Made by a program: the position numbers and the translations under genes | NCBI GenBank assembly: GCA_944390735.1 | Contig: CALXRL010000083.1 | Coordinates: 1 to 44,743 of the forward strand | Direction: 5' to 3' | From: an uncultured Victivallales bacterium | GTDB lineage: Bacteria; Verrucomicrobiota; Lentisphaeria; Victivallales; UBA1829 | Length of the DNA stretch: 44,743 nt | Part shown: one piece after another, positions 16,653 through 25,524 of the stretch | Layout: every line of letters starts with the position of its first letter | Numbering within the stretch: the first letter of the stretch is position 1 | Notes under the pieces: model-generated | Told to the model about the DNA's origin: nothing | Seen by the model: the letters and a program-made list of their open reading frames with translations, nothing else | Database searches by the model: none

Positions 16653-17519
16653 ATGAGTACGGTGTTCAAGGAAGGATATTTCACGGAGTGCTGTCCGCTG
16701 TGGCCGGGGAGGGCGCTTTCCGTCCGGATCTTGCAGACGGTGGCGACGGTGGAAACCGAGTATCAGCTTCTTGAAATTTTCAAGGGGGAGGGATTCGGTC
16801 TTATGCTGGCGCTGGACGGGGAGATCCAGCTGGCGGAGTCCGATGAATTCATTTATCACGAGATGTTTGCGCATGTTCCCTGTTTTGCGCATCCTGAACC
16901 GGAAAATGTTCTGGTGATCGGGGGGGGGGACGGCGCATTGGCGCGGGAGCTTCTGAAGCACCCCTGCATAGAACATATCGACCTCTGCGAGATTGACGAG
17001 GAGGTCGTGAACCAGTGTTCCCGTTATTTCCCGTGGACGGCGAAGGCGTTGAACGATCCGCGGGTGAATGTTCAGTTTCAGGACGGGGCGGCGTATGTGA
17101 GGACCTGTCCCGGAGTGTACGACATTGTGTTTGTCGACGGTCCCGACCCGGTGGGGCCCGGCGAAGCGCTGTTCACGGATCGTTTTCTGGCCGACTGCAA
17201 ACGCGCGTTGAAACCGGACGGCATCCTGGTAGCCCAGTCGGAATCCTATCTGCTGCATCCCTCCGTGACCGAGGCGCAATGCCGCCGGTTCCGGAAGCTG
17301 TTTGAATACAGCGGATACTATACCTTTTCGATTCCGAGTTATCCGGGCGGTTCGCTTGGATTCTGCATCGGATGCGACGATCATCGGGTGGATGTTCCCT
17401 ATCGCCGGCCGATTGGTCCGTTTACCAAACGTCTGAAAATGTATTCCATGGCGGTACATAAGGCGTCGTTTGTGCTTCCGCCCTTCTGGCGCAGGCGCTT
17501 CGAGCCGGATGACGAGTGA
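16653..17519 (+). CDS. speE: polyamine (spermidine) aminopropyltransferase
   Basis: A 288-residue spermidine synthase. It transfers aminopropyl from decarboxylated AdoMet to putrescine in the cytoplasm. Visible motifs are LMLALDGEIQLAESDEFIYH at the N-terminal border, GGGDG (90-94) for decarboxylated AdoMet, CEIDEEVV with E113, D144 in FQDGAAYV, and VDGPDPVGP (161-169) with the catalytic-loop aspartates. The length matches the family. It lies 15 nt after speD and is co-transcribed with it. The gene contains a run of nine G at about 16920-16928 that encodes part of GGGDG, a possible slippage or sequencing-error site; the frame is intact here. Confidence 0.93.
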   Translation: MSTVFKEGYFTECCPLWPGRALSVRILQTVATVETEYQLLEIFKGEGFGLMLALDGEIQLAESDEFIYHEMFAHVPCFAHPEPENVLVIGGGDGALARELLKHPCIEHIDLCEIDEEVVNQCSRYFPWTAKALNDPRVNVQFQDGAAYVRTCPGVYDIVFVDGPDPVGPGEALFTDRFLADCKRALKPDGILVAQSESYLLHPSVTEAQCRRFRKLFEYSGYYTFSIPSYPGGSLGFCIGCDDHRVDVPYRRPIGPFTKRLKMYSMAVHKASFVLPPFWRRRFEPDDE

Positions 17520-17593
17520 TTTTCCGGCGGATCGTTGATCCATATTCCTGCATTACGACTGCAATTTCCTGACCGGCGGATTGAGGTTTTCTT

Positions 17594-18565
17594 ATGATAA
17601 CAGTGAACAATATTTACAAGCAGTATGGCGGAAAGCACGCGCTGAACGGACTCTCCTTTACGGCGGAAAACGGTTCCGTGCTGGGCTTTATCGGGCCGAA
17701 CGGGGCCGGAAAATCGACGGCGATGCGGATCCTCTGCGGCGTGATGCCGCCGACTTCGGGGACGGTCATCGTTTCCGGAATCAACTTGAATGAGGATTCG
17801 CGCGCCGCGCGTGAGAAAATCGGATATCTGCCGGAGAATGCTCCGCTCTACACCGGAATGAATGTGACGGCGTTTCTCCGCTACTGCGGCGGAATGCGCG
17901 GTCTGGCGGGAAAAAAACTGGAGTGCGCCATGGGGGAAGCCGTGGAGAAATGCTGTCTGCACGATGTGCTGCACGAGGAGCTGGAGGCGCTCTCGAAGGG
18001 GTTCCGCCGACGGGTCTGTCTGGCACAGGCGATCATGCACAAACCGGAGAATCTGGTGCTCGATGAGCCGACCGACGGTCTCGATCCCGATCAGAAACGG
18101 GAGATCCGGACGCTGATTGACGAAATCCGGGAGCACTCCGCCGTGATCGTCTCCACCCACATTCTGGAGGAGATTGACGCGGTCTGCGACTCCGTGCTTG
18201 CCATTCGCGGCGGATATCGGGTCTTTTACGGGTCCACCGCGCAGTTCCGTGCGCTGGATCCCGAACATGGCGTGATTGTGATGCGTTTCGACGCTTTTCT
18301 GGAGGAGCCCTTCCGCTCTCTGGCGGATGTGGAACTGCTGGCGCTGGAGCGCGGCGGCGAGTCCGGAACGGAGATGACCATCCGGGCGAGGAGTCTTGGG
18401 GGGAGCTCTTCCGACGCGGTCGCCTCCCTGGTGAATGCCGCGTCCGCCAATGGATTGAAACTGCTCGGGCTGGAACAGCGGTCGGGCCATCTGGATGAGG
18501 TGTTTGCAAACCTGGCGTCTCCCGGGCGCGGAAGAGAGGAGGCCGAATCATGTATCACAGAATAA
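17594..18565 (+). CDS. ABC transporter ATP-binding protein (GldA-like)
   Basis: A 323-residue ABC ATPase with all core motifs: Walker A GPNGAGKST (34-42), signature LSKGF (133-137), Walker B LVLDEPTDGLDP (154-165) and the switch histidine in STHI (H189). The first glycine of the usual LSGGQ signature is replaced by Lys, as in GldA/CcmA-type ATPases. The C-terminal ~100 residues resemble the accessory domain of export-type ATPases. The start follows TTGAGG with 8-nt spacing. The stop overlaps the next gene by 16 nt, and the product presumably powers that fused permease. Confidence 0.9.
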   Translation: MITVNNIYKQYGGKHALNGLSFTAENGSVLGFIGPNGAGKSTAMRILCGVMPPTSGTVIVSGINLNEDSRAAREKIGYLPENAPLYTGMNVTAFLRYCGGMRGLAGKKLECAMGEAVEKCCLHDVLHEELEALSKGFRRRVCLAQAIMHKPENLVLDEPTDGLDPDQKREIRTLIDEIREHSAVIVSTHILEEIDAVCDSVLAIRGGYRVFYGSTAQFRALDPEHGVIVMRFDAFLEEPFRSLADVELLALERGGESGTEMTIRARSLGGSSSDAVASLVNAASANGLKLLGLEQRSGHLDEVFANLASPGRGREEAESCITE

Positions 18566-21198
18566 AAGCGGTTGCACTGCGGGAGCTGTTCTCTTCAGCG
18601 GCTTCGCCGACGGCATGGATTTTTCTGATTCTGTTTCTGGTGCTTTCCGGATTCTGTTCGTTTGTCGTGGGGAACATTTTTGCGGGGGGACAGGCGGACA
18701 TCACACCGTTTTTCGACTGGCTGCCGTATCTTTTCCTTCTGATTGTTCCGGCACTTGCGATGCCGATGTGGTCGGAGGAGCGACGGGTGGGCGTTTTTGA
18801 ACTGAGCCTCTCGTTTCCCGCGAATCTGTTTGAGCTGGTGATCGGGAAGTTTCTGGCGGGGCTGCTGCTGCTTGCCGTGGCGCTTCTTCTGACCTTTTCC
18901 ATACCGCTGACGGCGCTGCTTCTCGGATCGCCGGACATCGGGGCGATTCTCTGCGGATATTTCGGAGCGCTTCTTCTGGGGTCGGTCTATCTGGCAATGG
19001 CATCGTTCTGTTCGTCGGTCACCCGGAGTCAGACGGCGAGTTTTCTGCTTTCGATTCTGCTGTGCGGGATTTTCGTTTTCATGGGGGCTCCGCAGTTGCA
19101 GAATGCCGCATCCGCGTGGCTTCCGGACTGGCTGCTTTCGACGCTGGCGGCGGGGACGTTTCTTCAGAATTATCAGGGATTTCAGAAGGGACTTCTGGAT
19201 TCCAGCGAGATTGTGTACTGCCTCTCTCTGACCGGATTTTTTCTGGCGCTGACCTGTTTTTCGCTGCGTCTGGCGGCGTCCGGATGCGGAAGCGTGACGG
19301 CGCCCGGGGCGTTCAGCGACCGGTCGATGCGCCGTTTCTATCTGGAATTTGCCGGAAAGGTGGCCTATGCGTTTGTGCTGATGGCCGCGCTGAATCTGGT
19401 GGCGGGGACCTGGCTTTGCAAAGTGGATGTCAGCAGCGACCGCGCCTATTCGATCTCGCCTGCGGCGGCCAGAATCGCGGCGAATCCGGGGGTGCCGGTG
19501 ACGCTGCGCTTTTATGCGTCGATCTCGAATCCCGCGATGCCTCAGCCGCTGAAGAAATATGCCGAGCGCGTCAAATGGCTTCTGGAGGAGTTTGCATCGG
19601 CCTCCCGCGGGAAGGTGCGTCTGCTCTTCATTGATCCGGAACAGGATTCGCCCGACGAGGAGGCCGCCATGATGGACGGTATCACGCCGCTGCAGCTCAG
19701 TACGGGGGATCGCTTCTTCCTGGGACTTTCCGCGACGCATGCGGATTCGGTGGCTTCGCTGCCCTTTCTGGCGCCGCAGCAGGAGTCGCAGCTGGAATAC
19801 GAGGTGGCGAGGATTACGCTGGATGTGTCGTCGAACAGCAGACCGGTGATCGGGATTCTTTCGCCGTTTACGGTCATGGGGGTCTCTCCTGATTTTTCAC
19901 GTCTCCGGCAGACGGATTTGAAGGCGGTCAAGATGGAGAGACCCTGGTACTCCATGTCCGAACTGGAGAAGGATTATGAAATGCGGATGCTCTCTTCGGA
20001 CGTTCCGGTGATCCCGGCGGATGTCAAGGCCCTGCTGATCATTCATCCGGTGGAGCTGAGTCCGAAGGCGCTCTATGCCGTTGACCAGTATCTTCTCAAT
20101 GGCGGTCGCGCCGCGGTGTTTCTGGATCCGCGCTCCTTCTACGCCGTGTTGAAATCGAAGACCGATTATTCGCTTCTGAACAAACTGGAGTCGGATCTGA
20201 AGCCTCTGGTTGCCGCATGGGGCGTGAGCTACAATCCCGCCATGATGGTGGCGGACATGGTGACGGCCTACCGGAAAACGCTGCCCGACCGGATGATTAC
20301 CAATCCCATGGCTCTGAATCTGACGCCGGAGCAGATCTCCCGCACGAATCCGCTGTTTGCCAATCTGAATGCCATTTCGATGTATTTTACGGGATTCTTC
20401 AGTCTGCTTCCGGTGGACGACGTTCAATATGAAACGCTGCTGAAGACCTCTCCGAATTCCCAGATTGTCAGTTCGTTTCTCGGGAACCGGCCGGAGCTGG
20501 TCATCAAGAACTTCAAGCGTTCGGACACGGAATATCCGCTGGCGCTCCGCATTTCGGGAAAACTTCCCACCGCCTATCCGGATGGTCCGCCGGACCGGAG
20601 TGCGATTCCCGAGGGAACGCCTCATCGGAACCGGGGGGCGGCCGAGGCGGAAATTTTCCTGTTCAGCGATTCCGACATGCTTTTCAATGACGTCTGCGTC
20701 ACGCCCTACACCGATGTTCTCGGACAGCGGGCCTACCGGCGCGCGAACGACAATGTCGCCATGCTTCAGAATGTGATGGAGCGCCTGACCGGATCCCGGG
20801 CTCTGGCGTCCATCCGCAGCCGGGTGCCGATGAGCCGTCCCCTGACGAAGGTCAACGAGATGAAAGCCCGCGCCGAACTCAAATATAAGAACCGCATCGT
20901 GGAGCTGGAGCGCGAATTGTCGGAGGCAAAAGCCAATCTGGAGTACCTGAAACGGCGGGAGGCTATGGAAAAAGGCCGTGCCGGTTCAGCTGAACGACAG
21001 GCGGAAATGCGCTCCTTCCAGCTGAAACTCTCCGCGGCCCGACGGGAATTGAAGGAGATGCGGGCAAGTCTCAAACTTGATCTGGACCGGCTGGACACCT
21101 GGATCAAGATCATCAACATTGTGCTGGTGCCGACGCTGGTCGCTTTGTGCGGTGTCATCTGGTCGGTTGTCAGACTTTCAAGGGGACGCAGAAGATGA
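18550..21198 (+). CDS. fused ABC permease (GldF-like) and GldG-like protein
   Basis: An 882-residue protein combining two parts that are often separate genes. Residues about 1-250 form a six-segment ABC-2-type permease (ALAMPMWSEERRVGVFELSLSF is the typical GldF segment). A seventh membrane helix at about 278-300 leads to an extracytoplasmic GldG-like domain (about 300-735; VDVSSDRAYSISPAAARIA, then LNGGRAAVFLDP). A coiled coil follows (about 765-845, rich in Glu, Arg and Lys), and a last membrane helix is near the C-terminus (IVLVPTLVALCGVIW). Gld systems support gliding in Bacteroidetes; in other phyla the function of this type of transporter is not established. It overlaps the ATPase gene and the DUF4340 gene. 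Confidence 0.85.
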   Translation: MYHRIKAVALRELFSSAASPTAWIFLILFLVLSGFCSFVVGNIFAGGQADITPFFDWLPYLFLLIVPALAMPMWSEERRVGVFELSLSFPANLFELVIGKFLAGLLLLAVALLLTFSIPLTALLLGSPDIGAILCGYFGALLLGSVYLAMASFCSSVTRSQTASFLLSILLCGIFVFMGAPQLQNAASAWLPDWLLSTLAAGTFLQNYQGFQKGLLDSSEIVYCLSLTGFFLALTCFSLRLAASGCGSVTAPGAFSDRSMRRFYLEFAGKVAYAFVLMAALNLVAGTWLCKVDVSSDRAYSISPAAARIAANPGVPVTLRFYASISNPAMPQPLKKYAERVKWLLEEFASASRGKVRLLFIDPEQDSPDEEAAMMDGITPLQLSTGDRFFLGLSATHADSVASLPFLAPQQESQLEYEVARITLDVSSNSRPVIGILSPFTVMGVSPDFSRLRQTDLKAVKMERPWYSMSELEKDYEMRMLSSDVPVIPADVKALLIIHPVELSPKALYAVDQYLLNGGRAAVFLDPRSFYAVLKSKTDYSLLNKLESDLKPLVAAWGVSYNPAMMVADMVTAYRKTLPDRMITNPMALNLTPEQISRTNPLFANLNAISMYFTGFFSLLPVDDVQYETLLKTSPNSQIVSSFLGNRPELVIKNFKRSDTEYPLALRISGKLPTAYPDGPPDRSAIPEGTPHRNRGAAEAEIFLFSDSDMLFNDVCVTPYTDVLGQRAYRRANDNVAMLQNVMERLTGSRALASIRSRVPMSRPLTKVNEMKARAELKYKNRIVELERELSEAKANLEYLKRREAMEKGRAGSAERQAEMRSFQLKLSAARRELKEMRASLKLDLDRLDTWIKIINIVLVPTLVALCGVIWSVVRLSRGRRR

Positions 21199-22289
21199 AA
21201 CACTCCCGAAGTTTTTTCTGGTATACGCTGATTCTGGTGGTCGCCTGTGTGGCGGCGGGATTCGCTCTCCGGAGCCGGATTCAGACCTTGCGAATGTCCC
21301 GGGTTTCGATCCGGACCGCGGATGTTGTCCCGAAATTCCGGCCCGAGGATGCCGGAGAGATCCGGATCTCCTGGCGTGCCCTGACCACGACCATTCGCAG
21401 GAAAAACGGAATCTGGGTGGTGGCGGAACGAGGGGATCTGCCCGCGGATGCAACGAAAGTCGCCGCCTTTCTGGATGCCGTCCGGACAATGAGGGCGCTG
21501 AAGATCATCACGCCGGCCGATCGCACCACGATGAGCCGTCTCCGCGTCGCCGCGGAGGAGACGGATCCGAACATTGTTCCGGGGGGCCGGTTCGTCATTC
21601 GAAACGGAGCTTCGGAACCGCTGCTGGATCTGGTGATGGGACGCGGGCATTTCGTGAATCTCCCGGATGATCGGACTCCGCGGAATCAGAGGGCGCCCGA
21701 CGGACGCTATCTTTCCATTACCCGGAAAGACGGTTCCTCCGTCGTGTTCCTCACTCCGAGTGTATTTGAGGATTTTCATCCGGTTACGGGCTCCTGGCTT
21801 CAGCCTCCTGTTTTCCGGAACATCGCCTATACGATCCGCATGGAATTCCGGCAAGTGCCGCAGAAGAATCCGGTCTGGATGATCTTCCGCGATGCGAAAT
21901 CGCCGAATTTCACGGCGTTTGGACCGGGAAATCCGGTGGTTTCCCGGCAGACGGTTCTGACGATCTGCCGACTCCTCTCCCGCCATTACATTGCCGATGC
22001 GAACGTCCGTTCTCACTACGGACCGGTGAACGGGCCGTTTGCCTCGTTTGCCGCGGAGGATGCTTCCGGGGTGATCCGAACCCTCCGTTTTTATCGCTCC
22101 GGACGCGAACCGCAGAAGATTCTCTTTTCCGTGGAATCCTCGCTTGCCCCTCGGAAAAAACATACCGAAGAGGCGCGGAAAGCGGCGGCCGAATTCGTCG
22201 CCGGGCGCGAAAATCTCTTTTATGAAATGCCGGCGCAGCTTTTCGATCTCCTGAAAACTCCGCCGTTTGAACAGAAGAAAAAACAATAA
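21195..22289 (+). CDS. DUF4340 domain-containing protein
   Basis: A 364-residue protein with an N-terminal membrane anchor (FFWYTLILVVACVAAGFAL) and an extracytoplasmic beta-rich region. The pattern IRRKNGIWVVAERGDLPADATKVAAFLDAV (here cited by its start at about residue 67) is the DUF4340 hallmark. These proteins accompany GldG-like ABC systems, as here, and may be the extracytoplasmic partner; no activity is known. The start overlaps the previous stop as ATGA (21195-21198), so translation is coupled. A longer in-frame start at 21147 would overlap the upstream gene more deeply and is less likely. Confidence 0.82.
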   Translation: MKHSRSFFWYTLILVVACVAAGFALRSRIQTLRMSRVSIRTADVVPKFRPEDAGEIRISWRALTTTIRRKNGIWVVAERGDLPADATKVAAFLDAVRTMRALKIITPADRTTMSRLRVAAEETDPNIVPGGRFVIRNGASEPLLDLVMGRGHFVNLPDDRTPRNQRAPDGRYLSITRKDGSSVVFLTPSVFEDFHPVTGSWLQPPVFRNIAYTIRMEFRQVPQKNPVWMIFRDAKSPNFTAFGPGNPVVSRQTVLTICRLLSRHYIADANVRSHYGPVNGPFASFAAEDASGVIRTLRFYRSGREPQKILFSVESSLAPRKKHTEEARKAAAEFVAGRENLFYEMPAQLFDLLKTPPFEQKKKQ

Positions 22290-22299
22290 GGGGCAGAGA

Positions 22300-22887
22300 G
22301 TGATTCATATTCTCAATACAAGATATTGTCTGCTTGACGAAGTGGTGCGTCCCGCGCCGGGACAGCGGGTGGAGCTGGATCTCGGCTGCGGAAGCGGGGG
22401 ATTCACGGTCCGTCTTGCGCAGTCGAAACCGGATGCGCTGATCTTCGGCGCGGATGTCATGCTGGGGCGTTTGCGCAAAGTGGAAAAACTGGCCCGGCGC
22501 AGCGGCGTTTCCAATCTGGAGCTGCTGCGCGTGGAGGCGCGGCACCTGATCTCCCTGATCGCCCCCGATTCCTGCTTCGACCGGATTCACATCCTCTGCC
22601 CCGATCCCTGGCCGAAACACAAGCACAAGGGAAACCGACTGATGGCATCGGACTTCATGATGCAGCTGAACCGTGTGCTCAAGAAGGACGGCATCCTGCA
22701 TTTCGCAACCGATGATCCCAACTACATGGAATCGACCCGGCGGAATCTGGAAACCTCCGGCCTGTTTGAATATGCGCCATCGGAGCTCCTCGACGATGTG
22801 AAGGAGTTCAAAACCGATTTTGAAAAGGACTGGCTTGCCATCGGAAGGACCGTTCCGCATATCGCGCTGCGTCCGATCAAGCCCTGA
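22300..22887 (+). CDS. trmB: tRNA (guanine-N7-)-methyltransferase
   Basis: A 195-residue SAM-dependent enzyme that makes m7G46 in tRNA. ELDLGCGSGGFTVRLA is the SAM-binding motif, and CPDPWPKHKHKGNRL is the TrmB signature. ATDDPNYME is also characteristic. The start is taken as the GTG at 22300-22302 because AAGGGG (22288-22293) precedes it correctly; a TTG at 22267 lies inside the preceding gene. The N-terminus is therefore short for the family. It is the last gene of the ABC-system cluster, 10 nt after DUF4340, with no evident functional link. Confidence 0.9.
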   Translation: MIHILNTRYCLLDEVVRPAPGQRVELDLGCGSGGFTVRLAQSKPDALIFGADVMLGRLRKVEKLARRSGVSNLELLRVEARHLISLIAPDSCFDRIHILCPDPWPKHKHKGNRLMASDFMMQLNRVLKKDGILHFATDDPNYMESTRRNLETSGLFEYAPSELLDDVKEFKTDFEKDWLAIGRTVPHIALRPIKP

Positions 22888-22963
22888 GGACCTGTTTGTG
22901 CTCTTCCGCAATGGGACAGCATCTTTCATCAGAAAGAATGACCGCGTTTTTGAAACAGGTCCT
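22887..22963. repeat. 77-nt element bounded by an 11-bp perfect inverted repeat
   Basis: AGGACCTGTTT (22887-22897) and AAACAGGTCCT (22953-22963) are exact reverse complements. Inside is a small hairpin CTTTC-atca-GAAAG (22923-22936). It begins on the last base of the trmB stop codon. It could be a MITE-like or IS-end remnant, or a structured 3' end; no T-run follows. Directly downstream lie two more dyads: GCATCGGCCGATGC (about 22977-22990) and CGTCAgacgtctTGACG (about 23018-23034). Confidence 0.5.
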
Positions 22964-23041
22964 TAGTTTAGACTCCGCATCGGCCGATGCTTCGGTTGAC
23001 GCTTCGCGTTTTGTTCCGTCAGACGTCTTGACGGCGCCGGA

Positions 23042-23857
23042 TCACGGGCGTTTGTGTTCGCACGGGACCCCGGTCTGACAGAGACCGCATCCCAAATTGA
23101 GTTCCATCCAGCCGTAGCGTTTTTCGCGTTCCGGATTCACGTTGGCAACGATGTAGGCGCCGCATGCGGGCTTGTCGCGTTCCTCGAAAGTTTTTCCAAT
23201 GGCGTGGGCCGGACACCGTTTTGCGCAGGCTCCGCAGCGGGTGCACCAGGCAAACGGATCATCCCCGTAGGGGCGTTTGGCCGGCGGAAGTTCCAGATCC
23301 GTTACCACAGATCCGACACGCATCGCCACTCCCTTTTCCGTAATAAGTCCGGCGGAAAGACCGAACGTTCCGAGTCCCGCCACAAATGCCGTATGCCGCT
23401 CCGACCAGTGGGAACAGAAATTCATTTTGACAATGTCATATCCCTGCCGGAGCTGTTCCAGATGCGGCGCAATTGCGGCATATCCGCTTTTTTTCAGCAG
23501 CAGACAGAGCTGTTTTCGCATGTTTTCATTGACGAGTTCGCCAAAGGAGCGCATCGCCGCCCAGGAAACCGCCGGAATGCGGGTTTCACTCCGGTTCGCC
23601 TTTCGGATTGATTCCCGGACCGGAAGAATCCAGACAATCACGCTTCGGGCCGCAGCTTCCGGATTGTCAAAGTGGAGCGCCTCCGCGGGCGTCCAGTGAA
23701 AAGGGCCGATCAGCGTTTTGTATTTCCGATACCATTCGTCATCGGCGGAGGCAAAACTGACCAGCGGCTCATCGTAATAACTCTCCCCGCCCGTCGCCCG
23801 GTAGAGATTTTTCACCATTTCAACGATTTGTTCCGCATTGTACGACACCCTCATCAT
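23042..23857 (-). CDS. QueG-like 4Fe-4S protein
   Basis: A 271-residue protein with the layout of epoxyqueuosine-reductase-like iron-sulfur proteins. ERHTAFVAGLGTFGLSAG (153-170) matches the 'AGLG..G' region of QueG. CTRCGACAKRCP (Cys 205, 208, 211, 215), C232 and CGLCQTGVPC (Cys 257, 260, 266) are arranged like two 4Fe-4S sites. The N-terminal ~140 residues differ from standard QueG and the protein is shorter than usual, so I call it QueG-like rather than queG. Start ATG 23857 (a second ATG follows) has AAGG 6 nt upstream. Confidence 0.75.
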   Translation of the reverse strand: MMRVSYNAEQIVEMVKNLYRATGGESYYDEPLVSFASADDEWYRKYKTLIGPFHWTPAEALHFDNPEAAARSVIVWILPVRESIRKANRSETRIPAVSWAAMRSFGELVNENMRKQLCLLLKKSGYAAIAPHLEQLRQGYDIVKMNFCSHWSERHTAFVAGLGTFGLSAGLITEKGVAMRVGSVVTDLELPPAKRPYGDDPFAWCTRCGACAKRCPAHAIGKTFEERDKPACGAYIVANVNPEREKRYGWMELNLGCGLCQTGVPCEHKRP

Positions 23858-23894
23858 TCACCGCCTTTCCGTTGTAGAACGTTTCACTTCCGTG

Positions 23895-23922
23895 AATATA
23901 TCATTCCGTGTTTTTTTTTCAA
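23895..23922 (-). promoter_or_regulatory. promoter of the QueG-like gene
   Basis: On the minus strand: TTGAAA (23922-23917), 16-nt spacer, TATATT (23900-23895), about 40 nt before the start codon. Confidence 0.6.
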
Positions 23923-24010
23923 GGCGCGTTCGCTGAGCCGTTCCGATTCTCCGCGCTTTTGGCTGGGGCGTTCCGGAAGAAAAGGGAAGGGCGGATTCGT
24001 CCTTTGCCGC

Positions 24011-24751
24011 TTACTGTTTTTCCCCGTAGACGTAGCCTCTTCTGGAGTCCAGAACGAGATTGTCGAACGAGAGGAGAAATTTCATGTCCTTCCAGATCCC
24101 CGGAGTCTGGCAGCGGTTCTTCAGAATGACGACATCTCCCTGAATGGTATAGGTTCCGGCTTCCGCGCCTTTCGGGATCGGAAAGGAGCTGACCAGCAGA
24201 GTGACCGTGTAACGGCCGGCTCCGTCGAAATTCAGCAGGAACGGCGAGCGGCGTTTTTTGCGGGTTGCCGGATCCTGTTCCGTGAAGCGCCAGGAGCCCT
24301 GAATCTGTTCCGGTTTTCCCTGTCGGATCGCGGTGGCCCTGCGGTAGACCACCGCCAGATTCGGCTGGGTCTCGGACTGCATGAGAAAATGATCCCGGTC
24401 GACCAGTTTTGCCAGCATTTCATGTTTATCGGCGGCGCCGAGCGGTTTCAGAAGCAGGAACTCATCCACCAGTCGCCAGGAGCCCTTCTTCTCCGGCGGG
24501 GCCCCGTCGATGGAGACATACCACTCCCCGTTCTGCGTCAGAATGAATTTTGTATCCAGTTTTGCCGTGATCCGGTTGTACTGCATCCAGTAGGCGATCC
24601 AGTCACCGGCGTAGTCCTTGACTTTGCGGATGCCGGTATCCTTGAGCGTGACCGGCACGGGGGTATTCTCCGTGCCCGCCTTTTTTCCCTCCTCCGCCTT
24701 GCCCGCGAAAGCAAGCAGCAGCGCCGGAAGCAGCAGAAATCGTATCTTCAT
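24011..24751 (-). CDS. secreted protein of unknown function with two lipocalin-like repeats
   Basis: A 246-residue protein starting with a Sec signal peptide (MKIRFLLLPALLLAFAGKAE). The mature part has two similar beta-rich blocks: GDWIAYW...NGEWYV...KGSWRLVDEFLLLK (about 49-105) and GSWRFTEQD...GRYTVTLL...GTYTIQGDVVILK (about 150-215). The order of an entry strand, a 'G.W' turn and a final 'G....' strand resembles lipocalin-like DUF repeats, but no named family is assigned. A periplasmic location is expected. The preceding gene's terminator separates the two units. Confidence 0.75.
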   Translation of the reverse strand: MKIRFLLLPALLLAFAGKAEEGKKAGTENTPVPVTLKDTGIRKVKDYAGDWIAYWMQYNRITAKLDTKFILTQNGEWYVSIDGAPPEKKGSWRLVDEFLLLKPLGAADKHEMLAKLVDRDHFLMQSETQPNLAVVYRRATAIRQGKPEQIQGSWRFTEQDPATRKKRRSPFLLNFDGAGRYTVTLLVSSFPIPKGAEAGTYTIQGDVVILKNRCQTPGIWKDMKFLLSFDNLVLDSRRGYVYGEKQ

Positions 24752-24772
24752 AAAAACAACCTTTCCCTGATG

Positions 24773-24802
24773 AAAAAGAAAGGAGGCTCTTCGCCTCCTT
24801 TC
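24773..24802 (-). terminator. intrinsic terminator of the lipoprotein gene
   Basis: On the minus strand GAAAGGAGGC-gaaga-GCCTCCTTTC forms a perfect 10-bp stem (24802-24778) followed by TTTTT. It lies 38 nt after the lipoprotein stop codon. Confidence 0.9.
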
Positions 24803-24840
24803 CAGCTATCTTATCTCTCTGAAAGACATTTCGGATGAGT

Positions 24841-25413
24841 TCAGAACCAGCCGCTCACACTGAGGGAGGGCGAGATATTCTCATACACATCATTGCCCTT
24901 CAGAATCACAGGCGTTCCGGTCCTGTCAATGTAGAAGGAGACAACTTTGACCTTGTCGAGTCCCTTCATGACCGCGGGATATCCGGAAACCTTCGTATGA
25001 ACGAACTGATAAACCCAGTAATCTTCGGTTACAATTTCATAGCGTGCGGCAAGAACCGCGTCGCATTTCGCTTTGACGCAGGCGTTGTAGAACGCCGCTT
25101 TTCCGGAGAGATTCTTGGCGGACGGGAAGACATTCGCAAGCCAGGAGAAGGTGCCATCCTCGGCGAAAACGCTGGCGTTGTCCGCGAATTTGTCCACTCC
25201 CCAGGAGAAAATTCCGAAAAGAACGTGAATCTTGGCTTCTCCGGAGACCTTCGTCTGCGTGTTGACTTCATAGATGGGCCGATACGCATAAGCGGGCTTG
25301 TACAGATCCGGATAAAGATTCATCTTGCCGGCGTCACTGGTGTTGGTCGTGGTGCAGGCCGTGAAGACGAGAGCGGTTGCAAGAACCGCCAATGCTGCAA
25401 AAAATTTCTTCAT
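24841..25413 (-). CDS. lipoprotein of unknown function
   Basis: A 190-residue protein with a lipoprotein signal: MKKFFAALAVLATALVFTAC, the lipobox being FTAC with Cys at residue 20. The mature part is soluble and contains KVSGEAKIHVLFGIFSWGVDKFAD and a C-terminal beta-rich segment. The 'G.....LFG.FSWG.' start and the segment AAFYNACVKAKCDAVLAARYEI resemble small secreted lipoproteins in which a repeated or periodic pattern of 'CDA.....Y' occurs; I cannot name the family. AAGGAA lies 8 nt before the ATG. Its terminator directly downstream shows it is monocistronic. Confidence 0.82.
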   Translation of the reverse strand: MKKFFAALAVLATALVFTACTTTNTSDAGKMNLYPDLYKPAYAYRPIYEVNTQTKVSGEAKIHVLFGIFSWGVDKFADNASVFAEDGTFSWLANVFPSAKNLSGKAAFYNACVKAKCDAVLAARYEIVTEDYWVYQFVHTKVSGYPAVMKGLDKVKVVSFYIDRTGTPVILKGNDVYENISPSLSVSGWF

Positions 25414-25492
25414 TGATTCGTTTCCTTTTCCTTGTTTCCTTTGTCTTCTGGATTTAAGATAGCGGAGAAAGCTGCCGCTTCCCTCTGCTTAT

Positions 25493-25520
25493 AATGTATG
25501 CCCGGTTTTCATTTTATCAA
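25493..25520 (-). promoter_or_regulatory. possible promoter of the lipoprotein gene
   Basis: On the minus strand: TTGATA (25520-25515), 16-nt spacer, TACATT (25498-25493). An 18-nt spacer to CATTAT is the alternative. Confidence 0.4.
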
Positions 25521-25524
25521 ATGA

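Noticed and set aside
16920..16928. Frameshift in speE at the G-run
   Set aside because: The frame is continuous through GGGDG and the whole family pattern is intact on both sides.
14109..17543. Minus-strand open frame of 1144 codons opposite the foldase, speD and speE
   Set aside because: Antisense shadow; Arg/His-rich, no recognisable domain.
22896..23078. Small plus-strand ORF after trmB
   Set aside because: It starts inside the 77-nt inverted-repeat element and runs antisense into the QueG-like gene, with no ribosome binding site.
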